Numbered from the stretch's first letter, positions 1 through 8,826 are shown. The stretch is DNA of 64,000 nt from Weissella uvarum (GCF_016908785.1 NZ_JAFBEO010000007.1:24208-88207); one strand, 5' to 3'. Numbers and translations: made by a program. The notes: a model not told the origin generated them from the letters alone.

Positions 1-1
1 G

Positions 2-145
2 CTGTGGCAACTGATGCAGAAGTATCGTTCACACTTTATTTTTAATCGTCACATTCGGATGAAAACTTTATTAGCAGGGTGGCTGTCATACTTGGGAGCA
101 AGACCTTTCAAGCAGATTGGTCAAATGAAAAAGTCACGTAATTAG
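2..145 (+). CDS. C-terminal fragment of a protein of the polysaccharide cluster (partial at window edge)
   Basis: An open frame enters from the left edge and stops with TAG at 143-145, leaving 47 residues of C-terminus. The tail is basic and aromatic and ends in QMKKSRN. It lies 16 bases upstream of the EpsG-type polymerase and probably belongs to the same operon. The fragment is too short for a family call. A glycosyltransferase tail is possible from context only. Confidence 0.5.
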   Translation: MWQLMQKYRSHFIFNRHIRMKTLLAGWLSYLGARPFKQIGQMKKSRN

Positions 146-161
146 TTGGTAGGAGACAAAG

Positions 162-1244
162 ATGGCAATATATTTTATGTTTTTCCCAGTGATTGGGTTG
201 TTTTATCTTGCAACAAATAATCAAATGTTTAAAAGTCGAAAATTATTTGTCTTCTTAAGTTTTGCCTTTTTGGGTCTGTTTTCGGCTTTGCGTGCAACTA
301 CTGTGGGTACAGATACCCATACTTATGAAATGCTATTTATGCAGGCTGATAGAATTATCGCTGAAAAATCGCCACTTTATGATATTTTCTCGGATGTGAT
401 TCGTTTAATTAGTCAAGATCCGCATGCGATTACGGTGGCCAATTCCTTACTGATTGCCTTGTTATTGGGGTTGTTTGTCTATTGGTTACCAGTTAATCCG
501 TTATATGCTACTTTTTTCTTAATTAGTTTGAATTTTTATTTACCAAGTTTGAACACGGCACGTCAGTTTATTGCGTTGGGATTTGTTATCAATGGTTTCT
601 TGTTGCTGATGCACAAGAGAACATTTTGGTATCTGGTTATGATTCTATTAGGGACAGGATTTCATTCCACTGCGTTATTGGGCTTAGTCTATTTATTGGT
701 CGCTAAGGTGAGATGGACTAAAGTGCGAGTTACGATTCTTTCAGTTGTAACGGCGATTGTGGCTGCATTATATATACAGATTTCGAATGTATTGATTAAG
801 GTTATACCGGGTTTTAATATTTATGCTTCTGGCAGTGAATCAGGCGCAGATACTAATTTGAATCAAGCTAGCCAGGGTAGTGGGATGATTATCATTTTTA
901 ACATCTTACTTTTCCTAATCTTAGTAATCTATTTTTGTGCATTTTATTATACAAATCAAGAGATGACACATTTCCAAATATCAGTTAGTGTTCTTTTTTT
1001 AATTGGTACGATTGTTGGAATTGTTAATGGAAATGTTATCTTACTACAAAGAAGCATGGTGTACTTTATGATTTTTGGTGTGGTTATTTTTTCAGAGTTA
1101 CCAGCATTATTAGCTCGCTTTGTTGTGCAAAAGGTGCCGGCAAGAATAATTGTTTTTGCTGCTTTGTTCGGGATGTCATTTGTGCAATATACGTATCAAT
1201 TAACTCGAAACAATGGAAATATCATCCCATATGTGTTGCATTAA
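162..1244 (+). CDS. epsG: EpsG-family exopolysaccharide polymerase (Wzy-like membrane protein)
   Basis: This 360-residue protein is almost entirely hydrophobic, with about ten membrane segments, as expected for an O-antigen/EPS polymerase that joins repeat units on the outer face of the membrane. The motif RATTVGTDT at residues 44-52, followed by a Tyr, is the typical EpsG signature (R...VGTDT..Y). The start ATG follows a GGAGA ribosome binding site. It sits 25 bases before a glycosyltransferase and inside a run of EPS genes. Family assignment is good; the sugar it polymerises cannot be read from the sequence. Confidence 0.8.
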   Translation: MAIYFMFFPVIGLFYLATNNQMFKSRKLFVFLSFAFLGLFSALRATTVGTDTHTYEMLFMQADRIIAEKSPLYDIFSDVIRLISQDPHAITVANSLLIALLLGLFVYWLPVNPLYATFFLISLNFYLPSLNTARQFIALGFVINGFLLLMHKRTFWYLVMILLGTGFHSTALLGLVYLLVAKVRWTKVRVTILSVVTAIVAALYIQISNVLIKVIPGFNIYASGSESGADTNLNQASQGSGMIIIFNILLFLILVIYFCAFYYTNQEMTHFQISVSVLFLIGTIVGIVNGNVILLQRSMVYFMIFGVVIFSELPALLARFVVQKVPARIIVFAALFGMSFVQYTYQLTRNNGNIIPYVLH

Positions 1245-1269
1245 GTAATAAATGCGAGGGGGCATTTAG

Positions 1270-2424
1270 ATGAAAAAAGCGTTATTTATAACCGCGAAAG
1301 CTAATATGTTACAGCAATTTAACCATCGAAATATTTTAATATGTCTAGCTTTGGGCTTGGAAGTACACGTGGCAAGTGATTTTATTGATGCGGGATCAAT
1401 GGATCAGTATGAAACTAAAAAATTGGAAAACTGGCTTGATGAACAAGGGGTAGTAAGACATCAAGTCCATTTTGAACGTGGTATTGGTAACTATCATGAT
1501 AACCGGGCGGCAGTTCAAGCACTGAACCAAATTTTAATTCATCCAGAAGAGTGGGCTTTTGTACACGTACACTCACCGTTAGGGGGGATTCTTGGACGTA
1601 TTTCTGCACACCAGCAACATGTTCCAGCGATTTATACAGCACACGGATTTCAATTTTTTAAAGGTGGTCCAATCAAAAATTGGGTCTTTTATCCCGTTGA
1701 AAAACTTTTTAGTTACTGGACGGATACTTTGATTACGATCAATTCCAAAGATACAACTTTGGCCGAAAAACACTTTAAAGCGAAGCATTTTGAACATATT
1801 TCAGGAGTTGGCGTTGACGTCCGGCATGCTTTAGAAGTTTCGGATGCTGAAAAGCAGACGCGTGGTTTGCAAAAGCGAGCTGAATTAGGGATTTCACCGG
1901 ATGATTATGTTCTCACCACAATTGGTGAGTTAAATGATAATAAAAATCAAAAAGTAGTTTTGGAGGCGTTAGCGCGTTTAGCTAACCCTAAAATGAAGTT
2001 GTTGATTGCAGGAATTGGCCCAAATGCTGATATGCTGCAACAGTTAGCTCGGCAATTAAAAATTGAACATCAGGTTCAATTTTTAGGTTATCGAACAGAT
2101 TTAACGGATATTCATTATGCAGCAAACTTGAACGTGTTTCCTTCATTACGTGAAGGTCTTGGTCTTGCTGGCTTAGAATCCTTAGTTGATGGTAATTACG
2201 TGATTGGATCTGCTGGAACTGGAATGGCGGACTACTTGGTGGACGAAGATTTAGGTCAATTGGTGGATGCCACGAATGTTGAACAGATTACACGGGCAAT
2301 TAATGAAGCGTATCAAACAGGACGTGTACCGAAGTTATCTGCACATCAAGAGTTGTTATTGCAATTTGATAAACAATCAGTTGATCAGACAATGAAACAG
2401 GTTTACCAGCATTATTTAGAATAA
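1270..2424 (+). CDS. Glycosyltransferase family 4 (EpsD-like)
   Basis: This 384-residue protein has the GT-B layout of retaining family 4 transferases: an N-terminal acceptor domain beginning MKKALFITAK, and a C-terminal nucleotide-sugar domain. The C-terminal half carries the GELNDNKNQ segment, the GIGPNADMLQ segment and the late motif REGLGLAGLESL, where the E-x7-E glutamates are expected. It should act at the cytoplasmic face, extending the lipid-linked EPS repeat unit. GAGGGGGCA upstream is a good ribosome binding site. Donor and acceptor are unknown. Confidence 0.8.
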   Translation: MKKALFITAKANMLQQFNHRNILICLALGLEVHVASDFIDAGSMDQYETKKLENWLDEQGVVRHQVHFERGIGNYHDNRAAVQALNQILIHPEEWAFVHVHSPLGGILGRISAHQQHVPAIYTAHGFQFFKGGPIKNWVFYPVEKLFSYWTDTLITINSKDTTLAEKHFKAKHFEHISGVGVDVRHALEVSDAEKQTRGLQKRAELGISPDDYVLTTIGELNDNKNQKVVLEALARLANPKMKLLIAGIGPNADMLQQLARQLKIEHQVQFLGYRTDLTDIHYAANLNVFPSLREGLGLAGLESLVDGNYVIGSAGTGMADYLVDEDLGQLVDATNVEQITRAINEAYQTGRVPKLSAHQELLLQFDKQSVDQTMKQVYQHYLE

Positions 2425-2454
2425 AATCGAGGATTGAAGGGATCGCATAAATTT

Positions 2455-3504
2455 ATGCATATCATGTTTTTATTAAGTAGTCTGGAACCAACTGGCCCAG
2501 GATTTGTTGTTCGGTCGTTGGCAGATGAAATGATTAAGCATCATTCAGTAACGGTGAGTTATTTATTTGATACTGATGGTGAGAAACTTGCATTTTCGGA
2601 TGACGTCAAGGTGTTACCGATTCATGCGAGAGCAGGCAAAACCAGTTCACAACAAAGGCAAGCTTTAACGCAATTTATTGAAGATGAGCGGGTTGATGTT
2701 ATCTTCTCGCATACGCTTAAGGCGGACCTATTAAACACCCGGTTAAAGCCTAAGCGTCAAGTCTTTAAACTTTCTACCTCACATAATAATCCTTTCGAAG
2801 ATTATTTAAGTGGATACGGTAAGTTAAAAGGCACGATTTTAGCACTATTACAAATGTGGGCTTTTCGACACTTAGATTTTGTGGTGACTTTAAATCCAGC
2901 TTTGGAAAAATTGCATCGTAAATTTGTTGGGAAAAAGAAAGTGGCCACAATCTTGAACGGTGTTGAGCCAATTCAAACGACAGACATCGAGCCTGAAAAT
3001 TTGTTTGGCGTTGTAGCCACGTTTAATCATCGTAAACACCAGGTAGCAATTGCTAAGGCGCAACACCAGGTGGAGGGTGCTCCCATTGTTTTTTGGGGTG
3101 ACGGTCCAGATCGAAAACAAGTAGAACAACAAGCAGAAGGACTAACAGCTACTTTCCCTGGCTTTACGACTGATAAGTCACGTATTTTTAGTAGTTTTAA
3201 AATGTTGATTAGTGCTTCAGAGAGTGAAGGTATGCCGTTAAGTGTGCTCGAAGCGATCAGTGCTGGAAAGCCTTTGATTTTAAGTGATATACCAGCCCAT
3301 CGTTTTATTGGCGAGTTCTTACCACAAGGGGCGGTCCAATTTTTTGAGACTGAAGCGGGATTGGCTGACAGTATGCGTTACTGGCAACAACATCCTGAGG
3401 CAATTACTCAATTAAAACCAAAGATTGAAGCATCCTTTGATCAGTATTTTACTGCTGAAAAGATGTCCGATAGCTATTTGAAGCTCATTGAAAACCACTT
3501 GTAG
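2455..3504 (+). CDS. Glycosyltransferase family 4, EPS cluster
   Basis: This protein of about 349 residues has a C-terminal GT-B domain with the ESEGMPLSVLEAISAGKP block typical of family 4, plus GDGPDRKQVEQQ before it. The start is uncertain. A TTG at 2434 is in frame, but its purine-rich signal touches the codon. ATG 2455 has GAAGGG about 13 bases upstream and gives the expected N-terminus MHIMFLLSSLEPTGPG. It is a second, different family 4 enzyme directly after the first, so the repeat unit probably needs several distinct linkages. Substrate not predictable. Confidence 0.75.
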   Translation: MHIMFLLSSLEPTGPGFVVRSLADEMIKHHSVTVSYLFDTDGEKLAFSDDVKVLPIHARAGKTSSQQRQALTQFIEDERVDVIFSHTLKADLLNTRLKPKRQVFKLSTSHNNPFEDYLSGYGKLKGTILALLQMWAFRHLDFVVTLNPALEKLHRKFVGKKKVATILNGVEPIQTTDIEPENLFGVVATFNHRKHQVAIAKAQHQVEGAPIVFWGDGPDRKQVEQQAEGLTATFPGFTTDKSRIFSSFKMLISASESEGMPLSVLEAISAGKPLILSDIPAHRFIGEFLPQGAVQFFETEAGLADSMRYWQQHPEAITQLKPKIEASFDQYFTAEKMSDSYLKLIENHL

Positions 3505-3545
3505 TTAATTTGACTACGTGAGTGATTTGAGGATAAGGGGGGAGT

Positions 3546-4550
3546 ATGTCTGAAAATTATAAATTTAAACTTTCAATTATCGTTGCAATTTATAATATTG
3601 AACATGAGATAAAAGATCTTTTAAAACAATTAGAGGAAGTACGGAAATTACCTGAGGTAGAAATTCTATTATTGGATGATGGTTCAAAGGACAATACGCC
3701 AATAGTTTTAGATCAATTGCGTCAAAGTGATAATTTTCAGGTGTTACATTTGGAAAATAGTGGTTTGAGCGGTGTGCGAAATCATGGAATTATATTGAGT
3801 CGTGGTGAATATTTGTGGTTTGTTGATGGGGACGATTTGATTGATCCGTATCTCGTAAAAAATGAAATTAACTTAATTACTGAAAATAAAATTGATTTTT
3901 TGCAATTTAGATATGAACGTTTTGACCAACCACAAGATATTCAATTTGATCCAGCAAATGCAAATGTTGAACATGTGGAGCGTGTTAGCAGTGATGAATG
4001 GTTAGAACGCTTAAATGATTTTAGAAACATGCAGTATGAAAATTATGCATGGGATCATATTGTTAAAAAATCTGTTTATGTCGATAATCAGATAACTTTC
4101 CCGTTGAATCGAAACTATGAAGATATTGCGACAACCTATCAGTTAGTTAATGCGGTTGGTCAAATTACGGTAATTGATAATGTGGGTTATTTTTATCGAA
4201 ATCGATCTGGTTCTATAACTAATACACATTCTCAAAAAAATATTGATGATATGCTTAGAGCGGTTGACGAATTTCAAAAAAAAGAAAATTTGTCCTTTTC
4301 GGATGAAAATAAGCAAAATTTTGTTCATAAAAATTTGGTTGGAGCGTATTACATGGCAATCAAGTTGCCAAAATTAGAAAAGAAACGTATAAAAGAATAC
4401 GTAACACAGCATATTTTAGCAAATGATTTACATGTTTTACGTAATAAATATAAATTCGAATATTTATTATTTAAGTTTAATATATATGATTTGTATTCAA
4501 AATGCGTTAAGTTTGCAAAGAAAATGATAGGTAGAGGTAGTGATGATTAG
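3546..4550 (+). CDS. Glycosyltransferase family 2 (GT-A fold)
   Basis: This 334-residue protein starts with a classic GT2 domain: SIIVAIYN at residues 10-17, the nucleotide-binding DDGS at 44-47, NSGLSGVRNHG at 71-81 and the metal-binding DGDD at 94-97. It should transfer a sugar from a nucleotide donor onto the growing EPS unit in the cytoplasm. The gene is visibly richer in A+T than its flanks. Its end overlaps the start of the pyruvyl transferase, so the two are probably translationally coupled. GGGGGGAG precedes the ATG. Confidence 0.85.
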   Translation: MSENYKFKLSIIVAIYNIEHEIKDLLKQLEEVRKLPEVEILLLDDGSKDNTPIVLDQLRQSDNFQVLHLENSGLSGVRNHGIILSRGEYLWFVDGDDLIDPYLVKNEINLITENKIDFLQFRYERFDQPQDIQFDPANANVEHVERVSSDEWLERLNDFRNMQYENYAWDHIVKKSVYVDNQITFPLNRNYEDIATTYQLVNAVGQITVIDNVGYFYRNRSGSITNTHSQKNIDDMLRAVDEFQKKENLSFSDENKQNFVHKNLVGAYYMAIKLPKLEKKRIKEYVTQHILANDLHVLRNKYKFEYLLFKFNIYDLYSKCVKFAKKMIGRGSDD

Positions 4551-5628
4551 TAAATATTTCAAACCCAGTAACTATTATCGGCGTGTTCAAGAGATTGGGC
4601 TTAATTCTCAAAAAAAGCATTTTAATTTAAAGCCGTCATCAAAACCACGTGTATATTTATTTGATGTGCCTACACATAATAATTTAGGCGATCAAGCGAT
4701 TACATATGCTGAGCTTGATTTTATTTCAAAAGAATTGCCTGATTATGAAGTTGTGAAGATTTTTGAAGGAATGCAAAAATCTGCGATTAATGCAGTAAAG
4801 GAAGAGATTAATTCTGACGATATTATTGCAATCAATGGCGGTGGCAATATGGGTGATGTATGGTTGGATTATGAAATTGATCGTGAACAAATTGTTGAGG
4901 CTTTTGGAAATGTTGAAAATAGGATGATTTCGTTTCCACAGTCGTATAATTTTACAGCGACTTCAGAAGGTAACCAACGAAAAGAAATTGCGAATAAAAT
5001 ATATTCAGGTGCACATAATTTATATATGCTTGCTAGAGAGACCCTTTCTCAAAAAAAGATGCAAGACAATTTTAATCTAAAACATGGTGTTGAACTTGTG
5101 CCAGATATTGTTATGAGTTTAGATAAAAGGCGCACAGATATTAATAGAAATCAAATTTTAACTGTGTTAAGAAGTGACAAAGAAGTTGTTCAGAATAATG
5201 AAAAAGATGCTCTGATTGGTTACCTTCAGGAACATATATTGAATATTAAGCAGAGTGATACGGTCATTAATTACAATGTGCATATTCTATCTGATAAGAT
5301 GCGGGCGCGACTTTTAAATGAAAAATGGGCCGAATTTAGTTCTGCCAAGCTAGTGATTACGGATCGTTTGCATGGTATGATTTTTGCTTACATTACTGGA
5401 ACCCCAGCAATTGTCTTTGATAATTCAAATCATAAGGTGAAAGCCTCTTATCAAGATTGGTTACAAGATACTGAGTATATTTATTTGGCTGATGATTATT
5501 CATTTGAAGAACTAGTTGGAATTCTGAAGCATTATAGCCAGTTAGAAAATTACATGGGTGAGCCGGCGCCTAAGATTGACGAACAAAGTTATCTAGGGTT
5601 AAAAAAAGCTCTACTAGGTGAAGTTTAG
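4543..5628 (+). CDS. Polysaccharide pyruvyl transferase family protein
   Basis: This 361-residue protein contains features of the pyruvyl-transferase family that adds ketal pyruvate from phosphoenolpyruvate to EPS or wall sugars: NNLGDQAI near residue 48, the glycine-rich NGGGNMGDVW, and the C-terminal TDRLHGMIFA block. ATG 4543 is preferred over GTG 4540 because AGAGG lies five bases upstream. The first eight bases overlap the preceding glycosyltransferase. Base composition is A+T-rich like the gene before. Pyruvylation would give the polymer an acidic group; the acceptor sugar is unknown. Confidence 0.8.
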   Translation: MISKYFKPSNYYRRVQEIGLNSQKKHFNLKPSSKPRVYLFDVPTHNNLGDQAITYAELDFISKELPDYEVVKIFEGMQKSAINAVKEEINSDDIIAINGGGNMGDVWLDYEIDREQIVEAFGNVENRMISFPQSYNFTATSEGNQRKEIANKIYSGAHNLYMLARETLSQKKMQDNFNLKHGVELVPDIVMSLDKRRTDINRNQILTVLRSDKEVVQNNEKDALIGYLQEHILNIKQSDTVINYNVHILSDKMRARLLNEKWAEFSSAKLVITDRLHGMIFAYITGTPAIVFDNSNHKVKASYQDWLQDTEYIYLADDYSFEELVGILKHYSQLENYMGEPAPKIDEQSYLGLKKALLGEV

Positions 5629-5646
5629 AGTACCGAGGCTGAGAAA

Positions 5647-7035
5647 ATGAATAGATATAAAAAATTATTAGGGAATTCGGCAATATTTGCAATTGGAAGT
5701 TTAGGTAGTAAACTGATTAGCTTTTTACTTGTTCCCTTCTATACGTATGTCTTGTCGAGGACCCAGTTTGGGACAGTTGATTTAATTACAACGACTGTAA
5801 GTTTGCTTTTGCCAATCGTCAGTTTGAGTATTTTTGATGCTGTTTTCCGTTTTGTGATGGATCGAGATGAAAATCCAAATCAAATATTTACAAATGGGGT
5901 ATTAGTGACTTGTCTCGGCTCATTAATTGGCCTTTTAATCATACCGCTATTGTCATACTTCCATATTGAATATTCAGGATATATCTATGCTTTAATGGTG
6001 TCAGGTGCTTTTTTGAGTCTCTTATCCAATTTTTCTCGAGCGATTGGAAAAGTGAAGGTGTTTGCGATGGCCGGAATTTTGGGGACATTTATTACGGCTG
6101 CTTCAAATATTTTGTTATTGGTGGTATTGAGACAAGGCGTTGATGGTTATTTAGTGTCAATTTTTTTGTCAAATGTTTTAGTTTGTGGTTATTTAATAAT
6201 GGCGACGCAAGCTTGGCAACGTATTAAACGCCGTTATGTGAATAAACACCTCATTAGAGAGCTATTAATGTATAGCATTCCGTTAATTCCCAATGCTTTT
6301 TCTTGGTGGATCAACAGTTCAGCCGATCGCTACTTTATTTTGTTATATGTTGGGGCAGCCGCGAATGGGTTGTACGCAGTAGCAAGCAAGCTTCCAACTG
6401 TGTTGAACGTAGTTAACCAAATTTTCTTTCAAGCTTGGCAAATGTCAGCGGTTGAAGAATATGAAAGTGAAGATGCGTCGGAGTTTTATTCGCAAACTTT
6501 TAATGCCTTTATGAAATTTCAATTTATTTGTGTGGCCGGAATTTTGTTTATTCTAAAACCATTAATGCATATTTTAGTGTCTGCAGAATTTTATGTGGCT
6601 TGGCGTTACATTCCATTCTTGATGTTAGCCGTGGTCTACTCAAGCTTATCTGGTTTTTTAGGGACAACTTATTTAGCAGCCAAAAATACCTCCGGGGTGT
6701 TGCTCACGACCATTGTTGGGGCAGCAGCGAACATTCTATTTGGTTTCCTTTGTGTGCCTATCTGGGGGTTACAAGGAGCTTCATTGGCTGGCGCTATCTC
6801 ATTTTTCATCGTGTTAGTAGTTCGGTTGTTTGACACCAAGCGGTTTATGCCTATCTTGGTAGATAAAGCTAGCTTTATCGTTAATCATGTTATTATTTTT
6901 ATGATGATTGGGTTACTATTCAGCCAGTTTGGGATTATCTATTTAGAGCTATTGGAAGCTGTGTTGTTATTGATGCTGATTATGATTAACCGTGAGGTAT
7001 TAATGGACATGTTCAAGCTCGTATTAAAGCACTAA
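5647..7035 (+). CDS. Polysaccharide flippase (Wzx/MATE-like exporter)
   Basis: This 462-residue protein has roughly twelve to fourteen membrane helices and begins KLLGNSAIFAIGSLGSKLIS, the usual opening of the polysaccharide biosynthesis (PST/RfbX) flippases. It should move the lipid-linked repeat unit across the membrane for the EpsG-type polymerase. It is the last gene of the EPS cluster: the next gene is an unrelated peroxidase with its own signals. A ribosome binding site is only weakly visible (GAGG about 10 bases upstream). Confidence 0.82.
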   Translation: MNRYKKLLGNSAIFAIGSLGSKLISFLLVPFYTYVLSRTQFGTVDLITTTVSLLLPIVSLSIFDAVFRFVMDRDENPNQIFTNGVLVTCLGSLIGLLIIPLLSYFHIEYSGYIYALMVSGAFLSLLSNFSRAIGKVKVFAMAGILGTFITAASNILLLVVLRQGVDGYLVSIFLSNVLVCGYLIMATQAWQRIKRRYVNKHLIRELLMYSIPLIPNAFSWWINSSADRYFILLYVGAAANGLYAVASKLPTVLNVVNQIFFQAWQMSAVEEYESEDASEFYSQTFNAFMKFQFICVAGILFILKPLMHILVSAEFYVAWRYIPFLMLAVVYSSLSGFLGTTYLAAKNTSGVLLTTIVGAAANILFGFLCVPIWGLQGASLAGAISFFIVLVVRLFDTKRFMPILVDKASFIVNHVIIFMMIGLLFSQFGIIYLELLEAVLLLMLIMINREVLMDMFKLVLKH

Positions 7036-7077
7036 TCCTTTTAAATTTTAAAAAAATTGATAAATGAGTTAATCATT

Positions 7078-7118
7078 TTAAACGTTTAAGCTTATTTTTA
7101 TACGGCAAGCAGTATAAT
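7078..7118 (+). promoter_or_regulatory. Weak promoter with a 12-bp palindrome upstream of gpx
   Basis: A perfect -10 hexamer TATAAT lies at 7113-7118, but no convincing -35 is found at 16-18 bases. A 12-bp palindrome TTAAACGTTTAA sits at 7078-7089, where an operator or activator site could lie. Confidence 0.4.
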
Positions 7119-7202
7119 CAAGTGGTAAACAAACTTAAGATAAATGCTTATATTTAGCAGGTGCATCTCAACATAAAAGTTTGCTAGCCAGGAGGTAGTA
7201 CT

Positions 7203-7676
7203 GTGGCAACAATTTATGATTATCAACTCAATGAATTAGATGGCTCAGTTTTAGATTTAGACAAGCTACGTGGTAAGGTCTTGTTAATTGTTAACACGGC
7301 TAGTAAATGTGGTTTAGCAGGACAATTAAATGATTTAGAAGCGCTTTATGAAAAATATCACGCAAAGGGCCTGGTTGTGATTGGTTTGCCTTCCAATCAG
7401 TTTAAAAATGAATTAGCTACTGATTCGCAAACCGCAAATTATTGTCAGTTGCATTATGGGGTGACATTTCCGATGACGCAGCGTGTTGCTGTGAATGGCC
7501 CTGAGACCACGCCCGTCTTAAAGTATTTAAAGGCGTTAAGTGGCCATGGTGCTATTAAGTGGAATTATACTAAGTTTTTGATTAACCGTGATGGCGAGTT
7601 AGTACACCGTTACGCACCTATTACGAGTCCTAAAAAAATTGATCAAGAAATAGATAAGTTATTATCTGAATCATAA
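7203..7676 (+). CDS. gpx: Glutathione peroxidase family (thiol peroxidase)
   Basis: The protein has 157 residues. The thioredoxin-fold enzyme carries a peroxidatic cysteine, Cys36 in ASKCGLAGQ, in place of selenocysteine. The conserved tryptophan of the catalytic set is in KWNYTKFLI, and a Gln-containing LPSNQF block lies between. Bacterial members usually reduce hydroperoxides using thioredoxin, and a thioredoxin reductase gene is present at 31794. The start codon is GTG, with a strong AGGAGG seven bases upstream. It is a single-gene unit ended by a shared terminator. Confidence 0.9.
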   Translation: MATIYDYQLNELDGSVLDLDKLRGKVLLIVNTASKCGLAGQLNDLEALYEKYHAKGLVVIGLPSNQFKNELATDSQTANYCQLHYGVTFPMTQRVAVNGPETTPVLKYLKALSGHGAIKWNYTKFLINRDGELVHRYAPITSPKKIDQEIDKLLSES

Positions 7677-7709
7677 AAAAAGCTAGCGTCGGCTGACACT
7701 AGCTTTTTT
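7675..7709. terminator. Bidirectional terminator between gpx and the minus-strand glycosylase gene
   Basis: A stem GCTAG-GTC/GAC-CTAGC with one mismatch is flanked by an A-run on the left and a T-run on the right, so it can stop transcription from both sides. Confidence 0.85.
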
Positions 7710-7710
7710 A

Positions 7711-8286
7711 TTAAATTAACGCATGCACAATTTCTTTTAACTCAGGAATGACATCATTTGAAAACCATGGATTCTTTTTCATCCAAATTTGGTTACGGGG
7801 TGACGGATGCACCAAGGGAAAGTATTGTGGTAAGTATTCTTGGTAATGCTGTACCGTTTCGGTTAGGTTCGCGTACCGTCGATCTTTTAGATAATACTTT
7901 TGAGCATAACTACCAATTAATAAGGTAGTTTCCAAATGTGGCATTTGTTCTAATAACTGGGGATGCCATTTATCAGCAAAGCCTTTTCGAGGCGCTAAGT
8001 CACCACTTTTACCTTTGCCAGGAAAATAAAAATCCAAAGGCAAAATTGCGATTTCGGGGCTATTGTAGAATGTTTCGCGTGAAATGCCCATCCAGTCGCG
8101 TAAACGATCACCACTCGGATCATCCCAGAAAACGCCCGATTTTTCGGCTCGTGTCCCTGGGGCCTGTCCAACGATTAATAATTTTGCTTCGGGATGCACT
8201 GAATACAATGGATCAATACCGAGAGCGGTATAACTGGCATTTTGTGGATCAGCTTTAATCGCATCGAAAATGCTCTGTTCATTCAT
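7711..8286 (-). CDS. Uracil-DNA glycosylase superfamily protein
   Basis: This 191-residue protein shows the superfamily's two signature parts: the water-activating block GQAPGTRAEKSG near residue 38 and the late loop HPSPRN near residue 160. It lacks the cysteine cluster of the iron-sulphur family 4 enzymes. It is distinct from the family 1 Ung encoded at 40886. AAAGGAG precedes the ATG. It lies 49 bases after the SMR exporter on the same strand, so the two are probably co-transcribed. The base it removes, or whether it is a glycosylase at all, cannot be told. Confidence 0.75.
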   Translation of the reverse strand: MNEQSIFDAIKADPQNASYTALGIDPLYSVHPEAKLLIVGQAPGTRAEKSGVFWDDPSGDRLRDWMGISRETFYNSPEIAILPLDFYFPGKGKSGDLAPRKGFADKWHPQLLEQMPHLETTLLIGSYAQKYYLKDRRYANLTETVQHYQEYLPQYFPLVHPSPRNQIWMKKNPWFSNDVIPELKEIVHALI

Positions 8287-8335
8287 AGGGAGCTCCTTTC
8301 AGCTTTAAGCTTCAGCGTTAATCCTTAACGTGATG

Positions 8336-8656
8336 TTAGTGACTGTGGGTGATGTTAATACCGATTAGACTAATCAATAACATGACTACGAAGACCCAAG
8401 TGATGGGTGAGAGACGGTCGCCGAAGATAATGACTCCAGCGATGATTGAGCCAATGGCGCCAATTCCTGTCCAAACAGGGTAAGCAGTGCTGAGTGGTAG
8501 GCTCTTACTTGCAATTCCTAAGAAGAATACGCTCAAAGCCATTCCCACAATCGTAAGTGCGACATAAGGCCACTTCGTAAAGCCATCACTCAACTTCATT
8601 GCAGTGGCCCAAGTGACCTCAAATAATCCTGCGACAATTAATTCAAACCATGCCAT
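8336..8656 (-). CDS. gdx: SMR-family exporter, guanidinium exporter (Gdx/SugE) type
   Basis: This 106-residue, four-helix membrane protein has the proton/substrate glutamate in the first helix (AGLFEVTW) and the WTGIGAIGS block. Both match the guanidinium-exporting SugE/Gdx branch better than the multidrug EmrE branch. The frame is open further upstream, but the start is placed at 8656 because GGAGGT lies seven bases before it. The extra upstream residues would come from the leader hairpin. The leader looks like a terminator-type riboswitch, which fits a guanidine-responsive exporter. Export by a dual-topology homodimer is known for the family. Confidence 0.82.
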   Translation of the reverse strand: MAWFELIVAGLFEVTWATAMKLSDGFTKWPYVALTIVGMALSVFFLGIASKSLPLSTAYPVWTGIGAIGSIIAGVIIFGDRLSPITWVFVVMLLISLIGINITHSH

Positions 8657-8672
8657 AAATATAACCTCCAAA

Positions 8673-8768
8673 TAAAAAAATGCCAACTTATGATACCTTC
8701 TGTGACCTAACGGTATCATCATGACATTTTTGCAAATACGCCCGGTGGCGTTTGATTTAACTTTAATG
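8673..8768 (-). promoter_or_regulatory. Candidate terminator-type riboswitch leader of the SMR exporter
   Basis: Read on the minus strand, the leader holds a small hairpin (8738-8751, stem ACGCC/GGCGT, loop ACCG). It is followed by a long hairpin with an 8-bp top stem (ATGATACC/GGTATCAT) and an outer stem (ATGTCA/TGGCAT), ending in seven Us before the exporter's ribosome binding site. The ACC of the first loop can pair with GGU in the second loop. Two hairpins with a loop-loop contact overlapping a terminator resemble guanidine-IV RNAs, but the class is not proven. Confidence 0.55.
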
Positions 8769-8774
8769 ATTCAA

Positions 8775-8826
8775 AGTTTAGCACGGCCAATTAAAATTGG
8801 CAATCTTTGGTTATCCTGACTATAAT
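8775..8826. promoter_or_regulatory. Divergent promoters sharing a -35 region
   Basis: Rightward: TTGGCA 8797-8802, 18-base spacer, TATAAT 8821-8826, driving the MscS gene. Leftward: TTGCCA (complement of 8798-8803), 17-base spacer, TAAACT (complement of 8775-8780), driving the exporter leader. The two -35 hexamers overlap by five bases. Confidence 0.7.

Noticed and set aside
8657..8722. N-terminal extension of the SMR exporter
   Set aside because: The extra 22 residues would be read from the leader hairpin; the strong ribosome binding site and family length place the start at 8656.
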